DNA of 64,000 bases from Roseibium porphyridii (GCF_026191725.2 NZ_CP120863.1:4940001-5004000), one strand, 5' to 3'. Shown: positions 47,706-58,203, numbered from the stretch's first letter. Notes: generated by a model not told the origin, from the sequence alone. A program made the numbers and translations.

Positions 47706-48992
47706 TCAGGCGACAGTTGCGGGCACCTTTGAGATGTCTGTCGGCACATCGCGGGTTTCAAGATCATTGCCGAGACGACGCATACCGAGCCAAAGCACAA
47801 TCAAGGGCAACAGCGGTGCAACCGGCAAACCAACATAAAGCGCCAAAGGGCTTGTGGACGCTGAAAGAGCAATGACACCAGCCAGCAAAACTTTTTCGTA
47901 TGGCAAAAATCCGGACTTCAAACCGTCCCGGATCAGGAAGGCGCAGGGAACAACCAGCAACGTAAAGTCATAGGAGAGCGCGAAGGGCGTTACCAAAAGT
48001 GCTCCACCGACGAGAACCGAAGCGCGAACGGTCATGTCCTCGGACTTGCGCCACGCATGCCAAACACAGGCCAAGACACCAAGTCCCACAACTGCTTGCA
48101 CTGACATGGCGCCCATGTGCCCCAAACCGAGTTGCCGGGCGCTGCCATAAGTTGAGACCATTTTGCCCCACTCGACGCCGCCCAGTTCCATCATTGCCGC
48201 AGCAACCGGGGCCTGTTGCCAGAAAACCACCCAAACGCCTATGCCGACGATTGCAACACTCAGACCGGCCAAGCCCAATGTCGTTACGGAAGCGCTGACA
48301 AAGGATCGCCAGTTCAAGCTGGCAATCAGTGCAACGGGCGCCAGAATTCCGAGCTGTGGCTTGATCGTCAAAAGACCAAGCGCCACTCCGGCCCAAACAA
48401 ATTTGCCCCTCTCGATGCCAATCAAAAAGAAGGCATAGAGCGCAGCTGTCAAAGCTGCATTTTGCCCGTGAAACGCATTGTTGGCACAGGCAGGAACCAG
48501 AATGAGACAGGCAGCAAGCAGCCATTTCCCTGTGATCATGCGGCACGCGAGAAACAGCAATCCGGTGGTCAATCCGACGAAGGCAGCAAAAGCAACCTTA
48601 TAAGGCAATAAGGCGAACGGGCTCTGTAACAACTGGAATGTCGGCGGATAGAAGAAGCCGAAAACCGTGTCGGAACCGGTGTAGGATTCCTGCAAGGCTG
48701 CGAACTCTTTCGGCAGATAAACAAGCTCCGGTGTACCAGAGAGCACCTGCTTGCCCGCGAGCCAGAAACTCAGGTAGTCCATCAGCAAGGTGCCGTTGGC
48801 GGAGCCGAAACTGTTCGGAAGCAAAAGCATCCAGGCAAGAGCCAGTGAATAGCCGATGGCAGAACACAGGCAGGCAAAGCCAATCCGGTCCCAGGTCAGC
48901 CAGTCGCCGCGCGTGGCGCCGCGGTGCCAAAGTCCCGGGTTCTGCGGGTCGGCAGCAGCCAATTCGCTGTTGATCTCAGTCTGAGCCGTCAT
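47706..48992 (-). CDS. GT87-family membrane glycosyltransferase (DUF2029)
   Basis: A 428-residue polytopic inner-membrane protein with about 10-11 hydrophobic helices. Family GT87 signs are DYLSFWLAGKQVLSGTPELVY near the N-terminus (the acidic loop, about residues 75-95), the FFYPPTFQLLQSPFALLPY segment and HGQNAALTAAL. Such GT-C enzymes use polyprenyl-phosphate sugars to transfer mannose or similar residues. Donor and acceptor are unknown. It is isolated between ribF (convergent) and ileS (divergent). Confidence 0.85.
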   Translation of the reverse strand: MTAQTEINSELAAADPQNPGLWHRGATRGDWLTWDRIGFACLCSAIGYSLALAWMLLLPNSFGSANGTLLMDYLSFWLAGKQVLSGTPELVYLPKEFAALQESYTGSDTVFGFFYPPTFQLLQSPFALLPYKVAFAAFVGLTTGLLFLACRMITGKWLLAACLILVPACANNAFHGQNAALTAALYAFFLIGIERGKFVWAGVALGLLTIKPQLGILAPVALIASLNWRSFVSASVTTLGLAGLSVAIVGIGVWVVFWQQAPVAAAMMELGGVEWGKMVSTYGSARQLGLGHMGAMSVQAVVGLGVLACVWHAWRKSEDMTVRASVLVGGALLVTPFALSYDFTLLVVPCAFLIRDGLKSGFLPYEKVLLAGVIALSASTSPLALYVGLPVAPLLPLIVLWLGMRRLGNDLETRDVPTDISKVPATVA

Positions 48993-49362
48993 GACCTTAC
49001 CGTGTCCAAAACCTGTCGTTTGTTCATGTTGGCCGGCACAATGGCCGAAAGACGTCTATATTCGGTTACTTGGCGAAGAATGAATTGCCTCAATGTGCAA
49101 TTTGCAGGGACATTTCCCAATCTGTCTTTATTCGCAGCCAAAGTACTGCTATGTCCCACTCCATGCACACTCAGGCTTACATAATTCATGGCGCACTGAT
49201 GAACGCGATTGCGCGAATTACCTGCCCGGCCCTCGGCTGACGCGACCGCGCGGCGCCAGGGACCGGGTTCTTCCTGTTTCAAGTTGCAGCGCCGCATTGG
49301 ACCTGCAATCTTCCTGACACATGACTGCGGGCTGGTGCCCGAACGACCGGATCGACCTTACG
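48993..49362. other. 370-base intergenic region upstream of ileS
   Basis: No gene and no convincing promoter, riboswitch or terminator seen. It must contain the divergent promoters of the GT87 gene and the ileS-lspA run. Confidence 0.4.
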
Positions 49363-52323
49363 ATGACCGAGACAGATAAACGCGACTATTCAGAAACGCT
49401 CAACCTTCCCAAGACCGAATTTCCGATGCGAGCAGGCCTTCCCAAGAAAGAGCCGGAAATCCTGGCCCGTTGGGAGAAGCTCGACGTCTACAAGAAACTG
49501 CGTGAGCAGGGAAAGACACGGGACAAATTCATCCTGCATGACGGCCCTCCCTATGCCAATGGTCACATCCATATCGGTCATGCACTGAACAAGACGCTCA
49601 AAGACATCGTGACCCGCTCGATGCAGATGCTGGGCTATGAAAGCAACTATGTGCCCGGTTGGGACTGCCACGGCCTGCCCATCGAATGGAAAATCGAAGA
49701 GCAGTACCGTGCCAAAGGCAAGAACAAGGACGAAGTGCCGATCAACGAATTTCGCAGGGAATGCCGCGAATTCGCTGAGCACTGGATTGATGTCCAGAAA
49801 AAGGAATTCAAACGCCTCGGTATCGAAGGCGACTGGGATAATCCCTATCTGACCATGCGTTTTGAAAGCGAAGCCGTGATCGCGCAGGAGCTTATGAAGT
49901 TCGCGACATCCGGTCAGCTTTATCGCGGTTCCAAGCCCGTCATGTGGTCTGTCGTCGAGAAAACTGCCCTCGCGGAGGCTGAAATCGAATACCACGACCA
50001 CAAGTCAGATATGATCTGGGTGAAGTTTCCGATCGTGACTGCCGGAGGAAGCGATCAGGCGGCCGTTGAACAGTTGCTCGATGCGTCTGTTGTGATCTGG
50101 ACCACCACTCCGTGGACCATCCCAGGAAACCGGGCAATCTGCTATTCATCACGCATCGCCTATAGCCTTTACAAGGTTACTCAGGATGGATTGCCGGACG
50201 ACAACTGGGTCCAGAAGGGCGATCTGCTGATCCTGGCGGACGCACTTGCCGATGACGTTTTCAAGAACGCGCGGATCACCGATTTTGAGCGCTTGCGTGA
50301 AGTAACCGCGGATGAACTGGCAACGCTGACTTGCGCCCATCCGCTGGCGGAGTTGGACCTTGGCGGCTATGAATTCGATGTGCCGCTGCTTGATGGCGAT
50401 CACGTGACTGATGATGCCGGCACTGGCTTCGTTCACACTGCGCCGGGTCACGGTGCGGATGACTTTGAAATCTGGATGGAAAAGCGTGCCGAACTGGAAG
50501 CACGCGGTATCAGCACCACGATCCCTTTCACGGTTGCAGATGACGGGTTTTATACCAAGGATGCCCCGGGCTTCGATGGCTGCGAAGTGATCACTCACAA
50601 GGGTGAAAAGGGTAAAGCCAACAGGGCAGTAATCGAAAAACTGAAGGATGCGGGAAATCTGATCGGCCTGGGACGGCTCAATCACTCCTACCCGCATTCC
50701 TGGCGCTCCAAGAAACCGGTAATCTTCCGCAACACCCCGCAATGGTTTGTCTATATGGACAAGGCATTGAATGGTGAACGCGACACATTGCGTACGCGTG
50801 CACTCACCGCAATCGATGAGACCCGCTTTGTGCCAGGCGCAGGTCAGAACCGTCTGCGGTCGATGATCGAGAACCGCCCGGACTGGGTCCTGTCGCGTCA
50901 ACGTGCCTGGGGAGTTCCCATCACGGTATTCATCCACAAGGAGACTGCCGAGATCCTGAAGGACGAAGCCGTCAACAAGCGCATCTTCGAGGCTTTCAAG
51001 TCTGAAGGCGCTGATGCTTGGTTTGAAGAAGGGGCCAAGGAACGGTTCCTTGGCAACGACTTCAAGGCCGACGATTGGGACATGGTGACCGACATTCTGG
51101 ATGTCTGGTTCGATTCCGGATCGACACATGCTTTCGTTCTTGAAGACCGGGCAGACCTTGCACCGAAGCGGAAAGTCGACGGCGGCAATGACTACGTGCT
51201 TTATCTTGAAGGGTCCGACCAGCACCGCGGGTGGTTCCACTCCTCACTTCTTGAAAGCTGCGGAACGCGGGGGCGTGCACCCTATGACGCGGTTCTGACA
51301 CATGGCTTCACCATGGCCGAGGATGGACGCAAGATGTCCAAATCTCTTGGCAACCAGGTGTTCCCGCAAGATATCATCAAGCAGTACGGGGCGGATATCC
51401 TGCGCCTGTGGGTCGCTTCCACCGACTATTGGGAAGATCAGCGCCTTGGCAACGAGATCATCAAGACCAATGTCGACAGCTATCGCAAACTGCGCAACAC
51501 GTTGCGCTGGATGCTGGGCTCGTTGGCCCATGCAAAAGGTGAAGACGTTTCACTTGCGGACATGCCCGAGCTTGAAAGGCTGATGCTGCACAGACTTGTC
51601 GAACTGGATGAGATGGTTCGCGAGGCTTATTGGGAATTCGATTACAAAAAGATCTTCCACCAGTTGTTCACTTTCATGACAGTGGAACTTTCTGCCTTTT
51701 ATTTCGACATCCGTAAGGATGCGCTTTATTGCGACGCGGCCTCTTCCACCCGTCGCAAGGCATCGCTCTTTGTGATCGACAAACTGTTCAACTGTCTCGT
51801 TACCTGGATGGCACCCATGTTGCCGTTCACCATGGATGAGACCTGGGTGTCCCGCTATGGTGACGACGCAAGTGTCCACCTGGAACAGTTTCCGAAAGTG
51901 CCCGGGGAGTGGAAAGACGAAGCGCTTGCAGCCAAGTGGGCCAAGATCAAGACGGTCCGCCGTGTGGTGACAGGTGCACTGGAAATCGAGCGCCGCGAAA
52001 AACGCATAGGCTCGTCCCTGGAAGCGCATCCGGTGGTTCATGTTACGGATGCGGATCTGATGGCGGCACTTGCAGGCAAGGACATGGCCGATATTGCCAT
52101 CACCAGTCAGCTGACATTGACAGATACGGCTGCTCCTTCAGGCGCGTTCACACTTGACGATACCAAAGGCGTCGCGGTTGTTCCGGCGCTTGCGGAAGGC
52201 ACCAAATGCGCAAGGTCGTGGAAAATCCTTCCGGAAGTTGGTTCCGATGCCGATTATCCGGACGTCACTTTGCGGGATGCGGCTGCTTTGCGTGAGTGGG
52301 ATGCCGCCCACGCAGATGCCTGA
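49363..52323 (+). CDS. ileS: isoleucyl-tRNA synthetase
   Basis: Charges tRNA-Ile. Class I motifs are intact: HIGH in [15 protein letters not shown] and KMSKS in [14 protein letters not shown]. The editing domain lies between ([16 protein letters not shown] and the later [19 protein letters not shown]). At the C-terminus only CARSW remains of the zinc region, the second cysteine pair being absent, as is usual in alphaproteobacteria. The ATG at 49363 (986 residues) is preferred to 49321 by comparison with relatives. lspA follows 23 bases later. Confidence 0.97.
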   Translation: MTETDKRDYSETLNLPKTEFPMRAGLPKKEPEILARWEKLDVYKKLREQGKTRDKFILHDGPPYANGHIHIGHALNKTLKDIVTRSMQMLGYESNYVPGWDCHGLPIEWKIEEQYRAKGKNKDEVPINEFRRECREFAEHWIDVQKKEFKRLGIEGDWDNPYLTMRFESEAVIAQELMKFATSGQLYRGSKPVMWSVVEKTALAEAEIEYHDHKSDMIWVKFPIVTAGGSDQAAVEQLLDASVVIWTTTPWTIPGNRAICYSSRIAYSLYKVTQDGLPDDNWVQKGDLLILADALADDVFKNARITDFERLREVTADELATLTCAHPLAELDLGGYEFDVPLLDGDHVTDDAGTGFVHTAPGHGADDFEIWMEKRAELEARGISTTIPFTVADDGFYTKDAPGFDGCEVITHKGEKGKANRAVIEKLKDAGNLIGLGRLNHSYPHSWRSKKPVIFRNTPQWFVYMDKALNGERDTLRTRALTAIDETRFVPGAGQNRLRSMIENRPDWVLSRQRAWGVPITVFIHKETAEILKDEAVNKRIFEAFKSEGADAWFEEGAKERFLGNDFKADDWDMVTDILDVWFDSGSTHAFVLEDRADLAPKRKVDGGNDYVLYLEGSDQHRGWFHSSLLESCGTRGRAPYDAVLTHGFTMAEDGRKMSKSLGNQVFPQDIIKQYGADILRLWVASTDYWEDQRLGNEIIKTNVDSYRKLRNTLRWMLGSLAHAKGEDVSLADMPELERLMLHRLVELDEMVREAYWEFDYKKIFHQLFTFMTVELSAFYFDIRKDALYCDAASSTRRKASLFVIDKLFNCLVTWMAPMLPFTMDETWVSRYGDDASVHLEQFPKVPGEWKDEALAAKWAKIKTVRRVVTGALEIERREKRIGSSLEAHPVVHVTDADLMAALAGKDMADIAITSQLTLTDTAAPSGAFTLDDTKGVAVVPALAEGTKCARSWKILPEVGSDADYPDVTLRDAAALREWDAAHADA

Positions 52324-52346
52324 AACGTCAACGTGCCGGACTTGAG

Positions 52347-52883
52347 ATGAGCGAACTGGACAACACGTCTGTCAATACCAGCAAGCGGCCTCTCTTCTGG
52401 GGCCGCTTCAGTTCGTTCGTCCTGATTGTTGTGCTCATCTGTGTGCTTGTCGATCAAGGCACCAAAATCTGGCTCGTACATGGCTTCGACATTGCGGCGA
52501 ATGGCCCGGTGCAGGCACTTCCGTTCCTGGATATCGTTCTTGTCTGGAACAGAGGCATCTCATATGGCCTTTTTCAGCAAAACAGCGATCTCGGACGCTG
52601 GCTGCTCGCAGGGCTGACGGTCGTGGTCTCAATCGGATTGTGGATCTGGTCGACAAGATGCGACACCAAACTGGTGGCCCTTGCTCTGGCACTGGTCATC
52701 GGCGGTGCCGTTGGAAACGGCATCGACAGGCTCACCTACGGTGCGGTTGTCGACTTCGTTCACTTTCATGTCGGCACCTTTTCCTGGTACGTCTTCAACA
52801 TGGCAGACGTGTGGATCGTTGCGGGCGTCGTCGGTCTCCTGTATGACAGTTTTCGAAATGGTCCTAATTCAGCCGCAAAATAG
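52347..52883 (+). CDS. lspA: lipoprotein signal peptidase
   Basis: The aspartic membrane peptidase that cleaves prolipoprotein signal peptides. Four transmembrane helices fill 178 residues. The catalytic aspartates lie in GNGIDRLTYGAVVDFVHFH and FNMADVWIVAG. It follows ileS directly, a widespread arrangement. The first ATG consistent with the family is 52347. The downstream gene encodes a lipoprotein, a likely substrate. Confidence 0.96.
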   Translation: MSELDNTSVNTSKRPLFWGRFSSFVLIVVLICVLVDQGTKIWLVHGFDIAANGPVQALPFLDIVLVWNRGISYGLFQQNSDLGRWLLAGLTVVVSIGLWIWSTRCDTKLVALALALVIGGAVGNGIDRLTYGAVVDFVHFHVGTFSWYVFNMADVWIVAGVVGLLYDSFRNGPNSAAK

Positions 52884-52959
52884 CGGTTTAAGGCAGGACG
52901 GACGCAATCTCGGCAGGACGCTGCCGATTCATTGAGACGAGAAATTCGGGGAGTCTGCT

Positions 52960-53664
52960 GTGGTGCGGACCATTTTTGGATTGGCGAAGAAGTCTTCTGT
53001 TCTGGTGCTGCTTGCCGGACTGGCGGCATGTCAGGCAGCTGACGGTACAACCCAGGCTCCGGACGTGGCTCTGGTAAATTCGGTCATGAAGGGCCTTGGT
53101 GCTGTCGATCCGAACGAAAAACCGATCGACTACAAGCCACGGGCGCCGCTGGCGATGCCATCCGAGCCGGCCAAGCTTCCTGAACCGGAAACCAACGTCG
53201 CCGGTGTGAACGATGCAAACTGGCCCAAGCAACAAGATAATGAGCAGCTCAAGGAACTGAAGGACCTCTACGCGGGCTCAAGCCGTATGCAGCGCGAACC
53301 TCTGACCCCGGAACAGATGCGCGGTTTTACCGTCACAGGCGTTACCGGCCAGAACCGCGATCTTGCTGCCGAACGACGCGAAAACGAGATTACGGAAGGC
53401 GAGAAGCTTACCCGTCAGGAACAGCGTGACGAATGGGAGCGCCTGCAAAAGCTCAAGGCACAGCAGGCTGGCCTCGACAAGAATGGGCTTGCAACCCGTC
53501 GTTACCTGACCGAGCCGCCGACAGATTACTCAACGCCTTCTCCTGACGCCCCGATGCCGGATGTCGTGCAGAAGAACAAGCGTAAACCAACCAACTTCGA
53601 CAAGTACGATTCCGCGCCGATTGATCCCCGGTGTCTGGAAGGGGACTCAAGTTACTGTAACTAG
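52960..53664 (+). CDS. predicted lipoprotein, possibly BamF-like
   Basis: A 234-residue protein starting at GTG 52960, with GGGGAG six bases before it. The signal peptide ends in a lipobox (LLAGLAAC, lipidated cysteine C24). The mature part is hydrophilic and Pro-rich, with a proline-rich stretch near the front (YKPRAPLAMPSEPAKLPEP). A coiled-coil-like middle follows (about 120-165, many Glu/Arg/Lys). The proline segment recalls DUF3035/BamF lipoproteins of the outer-membrane assembly complex, but the match is weak. It stands between lspA and a pair of M16 peptidases. Confidence 0.75.
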   Translation: MVRTIFGLAKKSSVLVLLAGLAACQAADGTTQAPDVALVNSVMKGLGAVDPNEKPIDYKPRAPLAMPSEPAKLPEPETNVAGVNDANWPKQQDNEQLKELKDLYAGSSRMQREPLTPEQMRGFTVTGVTGQNRDLAAERRENEITEGEKLTRQEQRDEWERLQKLKAQQAGLDKNGLATRRYLTEPPTDYSTPSPDAPMPDVVQKNKRKPTNFDKYDSAPIDPRCLEGDSSYCN

Positions 53665-53730
53665 AACACGTTACGGTTAAGTACCCACAGTTCATGCAGC
53701 CGTAAGGGCTTGATGACGAAAAAGTAACGG

Positions 53731-53781
53731 GACCTTCGGGACCTCCTTCCTATATGGATGGAGACGTCCGAAGGTCTTTTT
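53731..53781 (+). terminator. large intrinsic terminator or attenuator before the M16 pair
   Basis: An outer 9-bp stem GACCTTCGG/CCGAAGGTC (53731-53739 and 53768-53776) encloses an inner stem of seven pairs with one mismatch around a TATAT loop. It is followed by five T (53777-53781). It ends 35 bases before the next start codon, so it ends the lipoprotein transcript or attenuates the M16 genes. Confidence 0.85.
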
Positions 53782-53815
53782 GCGTCTGAAGGCCCTAAAA
53801 AACACGGAGTTGCAC

Positions 53816-55288
53816 GTGAACCCCATCGAGATTCAGCGTCCGGATTTTTTTACTCTTCGCCTAATACGATCACTCAAATCGCTGCTCTTGCCAGCAATGT
53901 TGCTCGGTACAGCTGCCGTTCTGCCGGCTCCCGGTGCGAACGCAAATCCCAGCACGGTTGAAAGCATGGTGATTGCGCCCAATCTGGAAAGCTTCACATT
54001 GGAGAATGGTCTCCAGGTTGTTGTCATACCGGACCGGCGTGCACCGGTCGTTACCCACATGATCTGGTACAAGGTCGGATCGGCAGATGAACCGGAGGGA
54101 CAATCCGGTGTTGCCCATTTCCTTGAACATCTCATGTTCAAAGGCACGAAAGACAACCCTGACGGCGTTTTCTCAAAAATGATCGCGGAACGTGGCGGAC
54201 AGGAAAACGCCTTCACCAGCGCGGACTACACCGCCTATTTTCAAAGGGTCGCCAAAGAGCATCTTCCACTGATGATGGCTCTTGAAGCAGACAGGATGGA
54301 AAATCTGGTGCTGTCGGATGAGGTGGTGACCCCTGAGCGCAAGGTGGTGCTGGAAGAAAGACGCCAGCGCGTCGACAGCGAACCCGGGTCACGCCTTCGC
54401 GAAGCCCTGAATGCAATAACCTTCGTCAACCACCCATATGGATCACCTGTCATCGGTTGGCAGAGCGAGATTGAAGCCCTGAACAAAGAGGCTGCCATCG
54501 CTTTCTACGATCGTTTCTACACACCCAACAACGCCGTTGTCGTGATCGCCGGTGATATTACCGTTGAAGATGTCCGCAAGCTTGCCGACGAGACCTATGG
54601 CAAGATTGCAAGACGCGCGGAGCCTGGAGAACGCCTACGTCCCAAGGAACCACCGCTGTCCGGAGAACGCCGGATTGCCGTCTCAGATCCACGTGTGCGC
54701 CAGGAATCAATTTCCCAGACGTGGGTCGTGCCAAGCCAGTCGACGGGTGAAGGCCGCATACCGGAAGCTTTGGACATTCTCGCATACGTTCTTGGCCAGG
54801 GCCCGTCCAGCCGATTGTACAAGTCACTGGTTCTGGACCAGGAAGTCGCCATCAGTGCAGGTGCGTATTATCAAAGCGGTGCGCTGGATGACGGTCGCTT
54901 CGGCTTTTACGCCTCCCCCCGCCCCGGCCATACGCTGGAGGAAATGGAAGAGCTGATTGCATTGGAACTGCAAAAGCTGCTGTCTGGTGGCGTTACCGAA
55001 GAAGAGATTGCTCGCGCTAAAAACAGTATGATTGCGAGCGCGATCTATGCGCAGGACAGTCAATCCGGGCTGGCTCGTCTCTTCGGCAGTGCGCTGACCA
55101 CCGGACTGACTATTGAAGACGTCCAGACATGGCCATCGCAAGTCAGGGCCGTCACCATTGACGATGTGCTTGACGTTGCACGCACGTATCTGAAAGGCAT
55201 GCCGGTTGTTGGAGAGCTGCGCATCGAAACCCCAACAGAACCCGCAGCCGCCCTCGGCGATGACCAACAACTCAAGGACAAGTCCTGA
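53816..55288 (+). CDS. M16 zinc peptidase, catalytic partner, exported
   Basis: A 490-residue pitrilysin-family protease. It has a membrane-spanning signal sequence (about 20-45, SLLLPAMLLGTAAVLPAPGA), so it is periplasmic or membrane-tethered. The zinc motif HFLEH is intact in GVAHFLEHLMFKGTKD. The start is GTG 53816, with CGGAG about seven bases before it; the open frame begins earlier at 53780 inside the terminator. It lies two bases before the next gene, which encodes its inactive partner. Substrates are unknown; outer-membrane or periplasmic peptides are likely. Confidence 0.93.
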   Translation: MNPIEIQRPDFFTLRLIRSLKSLLLPAMLLGTAAVLPAPGANANPSTVESMVIAPNLESFTLENGLQVVVIPDRRAPVVTHMIWYKVGSADEPEGQSGVAHFLEHLMFKGTKDNPDGVFSKMIAERGGQENAFTSADYTAYFQRVAKEHLPLMMALEADRMENLVLSDEVVTPERKVVLEERRQRVDSEPGSRLREALNAITFVNHPYGSPVIGWQSEIEALNKEAAIAFYDRFYTPNNAVVVIAGDITVEDVRKLADETYGKIARRAEPGERLRPKEPPLSGERRIAVSDPRVRQESISQTWVVPSQSTGEGRIPEALDILAYVLGQGPSSRLYKSLVLDQEVAISAGAYYQSGALDDGRFGFYASPRPGHTLEEMEELIALELQKLLSGGVTEEEIARAKNSMIASAIYAQDSQSGLARLFGSALTTGLTIEDVQTWPSQVRAVTIDDVLDVARTYLKGMPVVGELRIETPTEPAAALGDDQQLKDKS

Positions 55289-55290
55289 CC

Positions 55291-56616
55291 ATGATGCAGA
55301 ACACATTCTCAAAGGGCGTATTGCCCACCATCGCGTTTGCGTTCGTGACACTTTTTGCCTTGGTCCGGCTTGCAGAAGCCGTCGAGATTCAACGGGTGAC
55401 CAGCCCTCAAGGCATCGAGGCCTGGCTGGTTGAAGATCACACAGTCCCGATCATTGCCGTAAACTTTTCCTTTGACGGCGGTTCGTCGCAAGACCCGGCT
55501 GGCAAGGAAGGTCTGACCCGGCTTCTGGCCGCAACCCTGGACGAAGGCGCTGGCGACCTTTCTTCGGAAGAGTTTCAGGCGAAGCTTGAGGAACTTGCCA
55601 TCAGCATAGGCTTCAGTACGGGCAAAGACCGGTTTTACGGGAGCCTCAGAACTCTGACCTCAACACTTCCTGAAGCGGGCGATCTCCTTGCGCTGGCCGT
55701 CAACACGCCGCGTTTTGACGAAGCGCCAATCGAACGGATGAAGACCCGGCTGGAAACACGGGCGCGGCGAAGCGAAACCGATCCGAACGCAATTGCCGGC
55801 AGATCTCTTGCTGCAGCCATGTTTGGCGACCATACCTATGCCCGGCCAACGCTCGGCACTGCGGTTACCATCGGTGCCCTGACCGCGGATGATCTGAATG
55901 CGCAACACGGGAGGCTTTTGGCAAAGCAGGGTCTGACAATCGGTGTCGTCGGTGCAATTGATGCCAAAACGCTGGAGCCGTTGCTGGACAAGGTCTTTGC
56001 CGGTCTGCCGGAGAGCGGCGACCTGAAGGCGGTTGCAGAACTGACACCGACAGCAGGCGATGAGATCGCTGAAGAACTGGCCGTCCCTCAAACGACCATT
56101 CTGGTCGCCCTGCCCGGCCTAAAACGGGACGATCCGGACTATCAGGCTGCCTATGTCATGAACCACATTTTGGGCGGAGGCTCGTTCACCTCCTGGATGT
56201 ATCAGGAAGTGCGTGAGAAGCGTGGCCTTTCCTATGGTGCTAACACGTCCCTGTCGCCCTATCGCCATACCGGCTTGCTGATCGGCTCAGCTGCTACCAA
56301 GGCAGAACGGGCCGGTGAGACAGTGAGCGTCATGCTTGATCAATTCCGCCGCATGGCAGACGAGGGGCCGACAGACGACGAACTTCGCCGCGCGAAGCAG
56401 TTCATTACAGGTTCCTATGCCTTGCGTTTCGACAGTTCCGGGAAGATCGCACGGCAGTTGGTCGCTCTGCAGAACGCGGAACTGGGCATTGACTACTTCG
56501 ATCGCCGAAACAGCGAAATTGATGCGGTCACTCTTGAAGATGTTCGCAGGGTGGCAAAACGGCTGCTTGCAGAACAAGCACCAACCGTTGTTACTGTTGG
56601 TCCGAAACAGGGCTGA
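55291..56616 (+). CDS. M16 peptidase homologue lacking the zinc motif (partner subunit), exported
   Basis: A 441-residue protein with a signal peptide (about 1-27). It has the M16 fold, but the zinc motif is replaced by LTRLLAATLDEGAG, so it is not catalytic. The R/Y substrate-binding region is retained in GGGSFTSWMYQEVREKRGLSY. Such active/inactive pairs assemble into heterodimers, like mitochondrial processing peptidase alpha and beta. It begins two bases after the stop of the active subunit. Confidence 0.92.
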   Translation: MMQNTFSKGVLPTIAFAFVTLFALVRLAEAVEIQRVTSPQGIEAWLVEDHTVPIIAVNFSFDGGSSQDPAGKEGLTRLLAATLDEGAGDLSSEEFQAKLEELAISIGFSTGKDRFYGSLRTLTSTLPEAGDLLALAVNTPRFDEAPIERMKTRLETRARRSETDPNAIAGRSLAAAMFGDHTYARPTLGTAVTIGALTADDLNAQHGRLLAKQGLTIGVVGAIDAKTLEPLLDKVFAGLPESGDLKAVAELTPTAGDEIAEELAVPQTTILVALPGLKRDDPDYQAAYVMNHILGGGSFTSWMYQEVREKRGLSYGANTSLSPYRHTGLLIGSAATKAERAGETVSVMLDQFRRMADEGPTDDELRRAKQFITGSYALRFDSSGKIARQLVALQNAELGIDYFDRRNSEIDAVTLEDVRRVAKRLLAEQAPTVVTVGPKQG

Positions 56617-56630
56617 GAAAAATGACTATT

Positions 56631-56653
56631 GGCAGCGGGTTCAGCCCGCTGCC
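56631..56653. terminator. hairpin between convergent M16 partner and TipF-like genes
   Basis: A perfect 9-bp stem GGCAGCGGG/CCCGCTGCC (56631-56639 and 56645-56653) with a five-base loop, overlapping the TipF-like stop codon. A T-run is present only on the minus strand, about 11 bases later. Confidence 0.55.
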
Positions 56654-58203
56654 GATCTTCTCGGACCTGGCGCGGGCGCTCCTTGAAGAACCTCGGCACG
56701 TACGGGACGAGGCGGCGAGAACAGATTTCCCTGAGCCAGTTTGACGTCGAAATCGAGAAGCTCCAGAACCTGGTTCTCCGTTTCAACGTGGTCGGTAATC
56801 AACTGCATACCGTAGCGATGCAGCAAGTCTCCAAAATCGGATGGATGTATGTGACCGTGGATTGCTTCACGCCGCCCGATCAAATAATCCGCATTCAGCT
56901 TGCCATACTTGAACCCGCGCCCTGCCAGTGAATTGAAATCCATCTTCATATCGGAGATCCGGTCGATGGAAAAACGGAAGCCGGTTTCAAAGAGTGCACT
57001 CAGGCTCTCCAGTTCACGCGGCCCCATGACAGCGACATCCGGCTGCGCGAATTCGAACACCAGGACATCTGCAAGGTCCTGATTAGCTTTCACAAACTCG
57101 AGGAAGCCTGGAAAGAATGTTTCGTCGACAAGCGACAGCGACGAGATGTTGCAGAAGAGGATCGCGTTCCTGTTGCGTGAGATCAGGCGTCGAATGACCT
57201 GGACCGAGCGGAAGAGCAGCAGATTGTCGATGCGCGCGATTTGACCGGACTGTACGGCCTCCGGCAGGAATACCGCTGCTTCTATTGTGTTGCCATCCAC
57301 ATCGCGAAGACGGGTGAAAGCCTCATAGAACTTTACCTGGCGCTGCGGCAGCGACACGATTGGCTGCAAATGCAGTTCCACGCGGTTTGCGTTCAATGCG
57401 GAGGCGATTAACTCCCGCATCGCCATGTTCGGCTGATAGGCAGGTTGTTCCTGTGGCAATCCGCCTGCTTCACCTGGGAGATCGGCTTCGGATGCGTAAC
57501 CGTCATCCGGTCGCGCTTGCGGGTGCCCAAGATGTGAGGGCACATCACCGGCATTCGGTGCCTGAACACCATAGTTCCGGTCAAGGTCCGCTGTTTCGCC
57601 GTGCATGGGCGCATAGGTATGCGCAGGCGCTGCTGGTCCCGTTTGCTCAAGTCCGGGTGCATGCGCACCAGGCTGCTGCACTGGAGGTTGACCCGGGGAC
57701 ATTTGATAAGGAGGCGGAACATCACCGCCAAAGCCGCGCGGTGCCGGCTGGGACTGAGGATAGCGCGGCAACTGCTGCATGGAGGGCGGCGGTGCCAAGG
57801 ATTGTTGATCCTCTACCCTGGTCTCCAGATCGGCCATCGCTTCAGCCATCTGCTTCACGAGGGTTCCAAGAACTTCAACCTCCGCGAACAGTGGATCGAT
57901 CTCAGCGCGTGTGCGGCGCGGCACCGTCTGTTCCATTCCGGTCAGACGGCCCTCCAGATTGCCCACATCCTCATCGATATCGGACATGCGTTCTTCCAGG
58001 CGATCAACGGCCTCGCTAACAGCACCGCGATCGCGGGCGCGCCCGATCAGAAGATGAATCAGGATCATCGTGCACATCAGCGCAAGAGAAAGAGACACAG
58101 CCTCCCCGAACGGCCTGCCAAACTGGAAGATCAGCACGGTCGCCGAGGACAATGCGATCACGGCCATGCATACTGCAACAAATATGGTCCCTGTCCGACC
58201 CAT
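56641..58203 (-). CDS. TipF-like membrane protein with degenerate EAL domain (c-di-GMP receptor candidate)
   Basis: A 520-residue protein. Two N-terminal transmembrane helices (about 6-27 and 35-54) are followed by a coiled coil (about 62-135), a Pro/Gln/Gly-rich disordered linker (about 136-255) and an EAL domain (about 262-505). The EAL signature reads EAF (294-296), DDFGTG is replaced by IDRISD (413-418), and KID-type lysine is kept as KLN (435-437). Catalysis is therefore unlikely. This plan matches Caulobacter TipF, a c-di-GMP receptor needed to position the flagellum. The TipF role here is inference; cheY-cheZ lie 11 kb away. Confidence 0.82.
   Translation of the reverse strand: MGRTGTIFVAVCMAVIALSSATVLIFQFGRPFGEAVSLSLALMCTMILIHLLIGRARDRGAVSEAVDRLEERMSDIDEDVGNLEGRLTGMEQTVPRRTRAEIDPLFAEVEVLGTLVKQMAEAMADLETRVEDQQSLAPPPSMQQLPRYPQSQPAPRGFGGDVPPPYQMSPGQPPVQQPGAHAPGLEQTGPAAPAHTYAPMHGETADLDRNYGVQAPNAGDVPSHLGHPQARPDDGYASEADLPGEAGGLPQEQPAYQPNMAMRELIASALNANRVELHLQPIVSLPQRQVKFYEAFTRLRDVDGNTIEAAVFLPEAVQSGQIARIDNLLLFRSVQVIRRLISRNRNAILFCNISSLSLVDETFFPGFLEFVKANQDLADVLVFEFAQPDVAVMGPRELESLSALFETGFRFSIDRISDMKMDFNSLAGRGFKYGKLNADYLIGRREAIHGHIHPSDFGDLLHRYGMQLITDHVETENQVLELLDFDVKLAQGNLFSPPRPVRAEVLQGAPAPGPRRSAAG

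Noticed and set aside
50149..51240. A 363-codon minus-strand frame inside ileS
   Set aside because: It is antisense to the catalytic core of isoleucyl-tRNA synthetase and no upstream signals are present.
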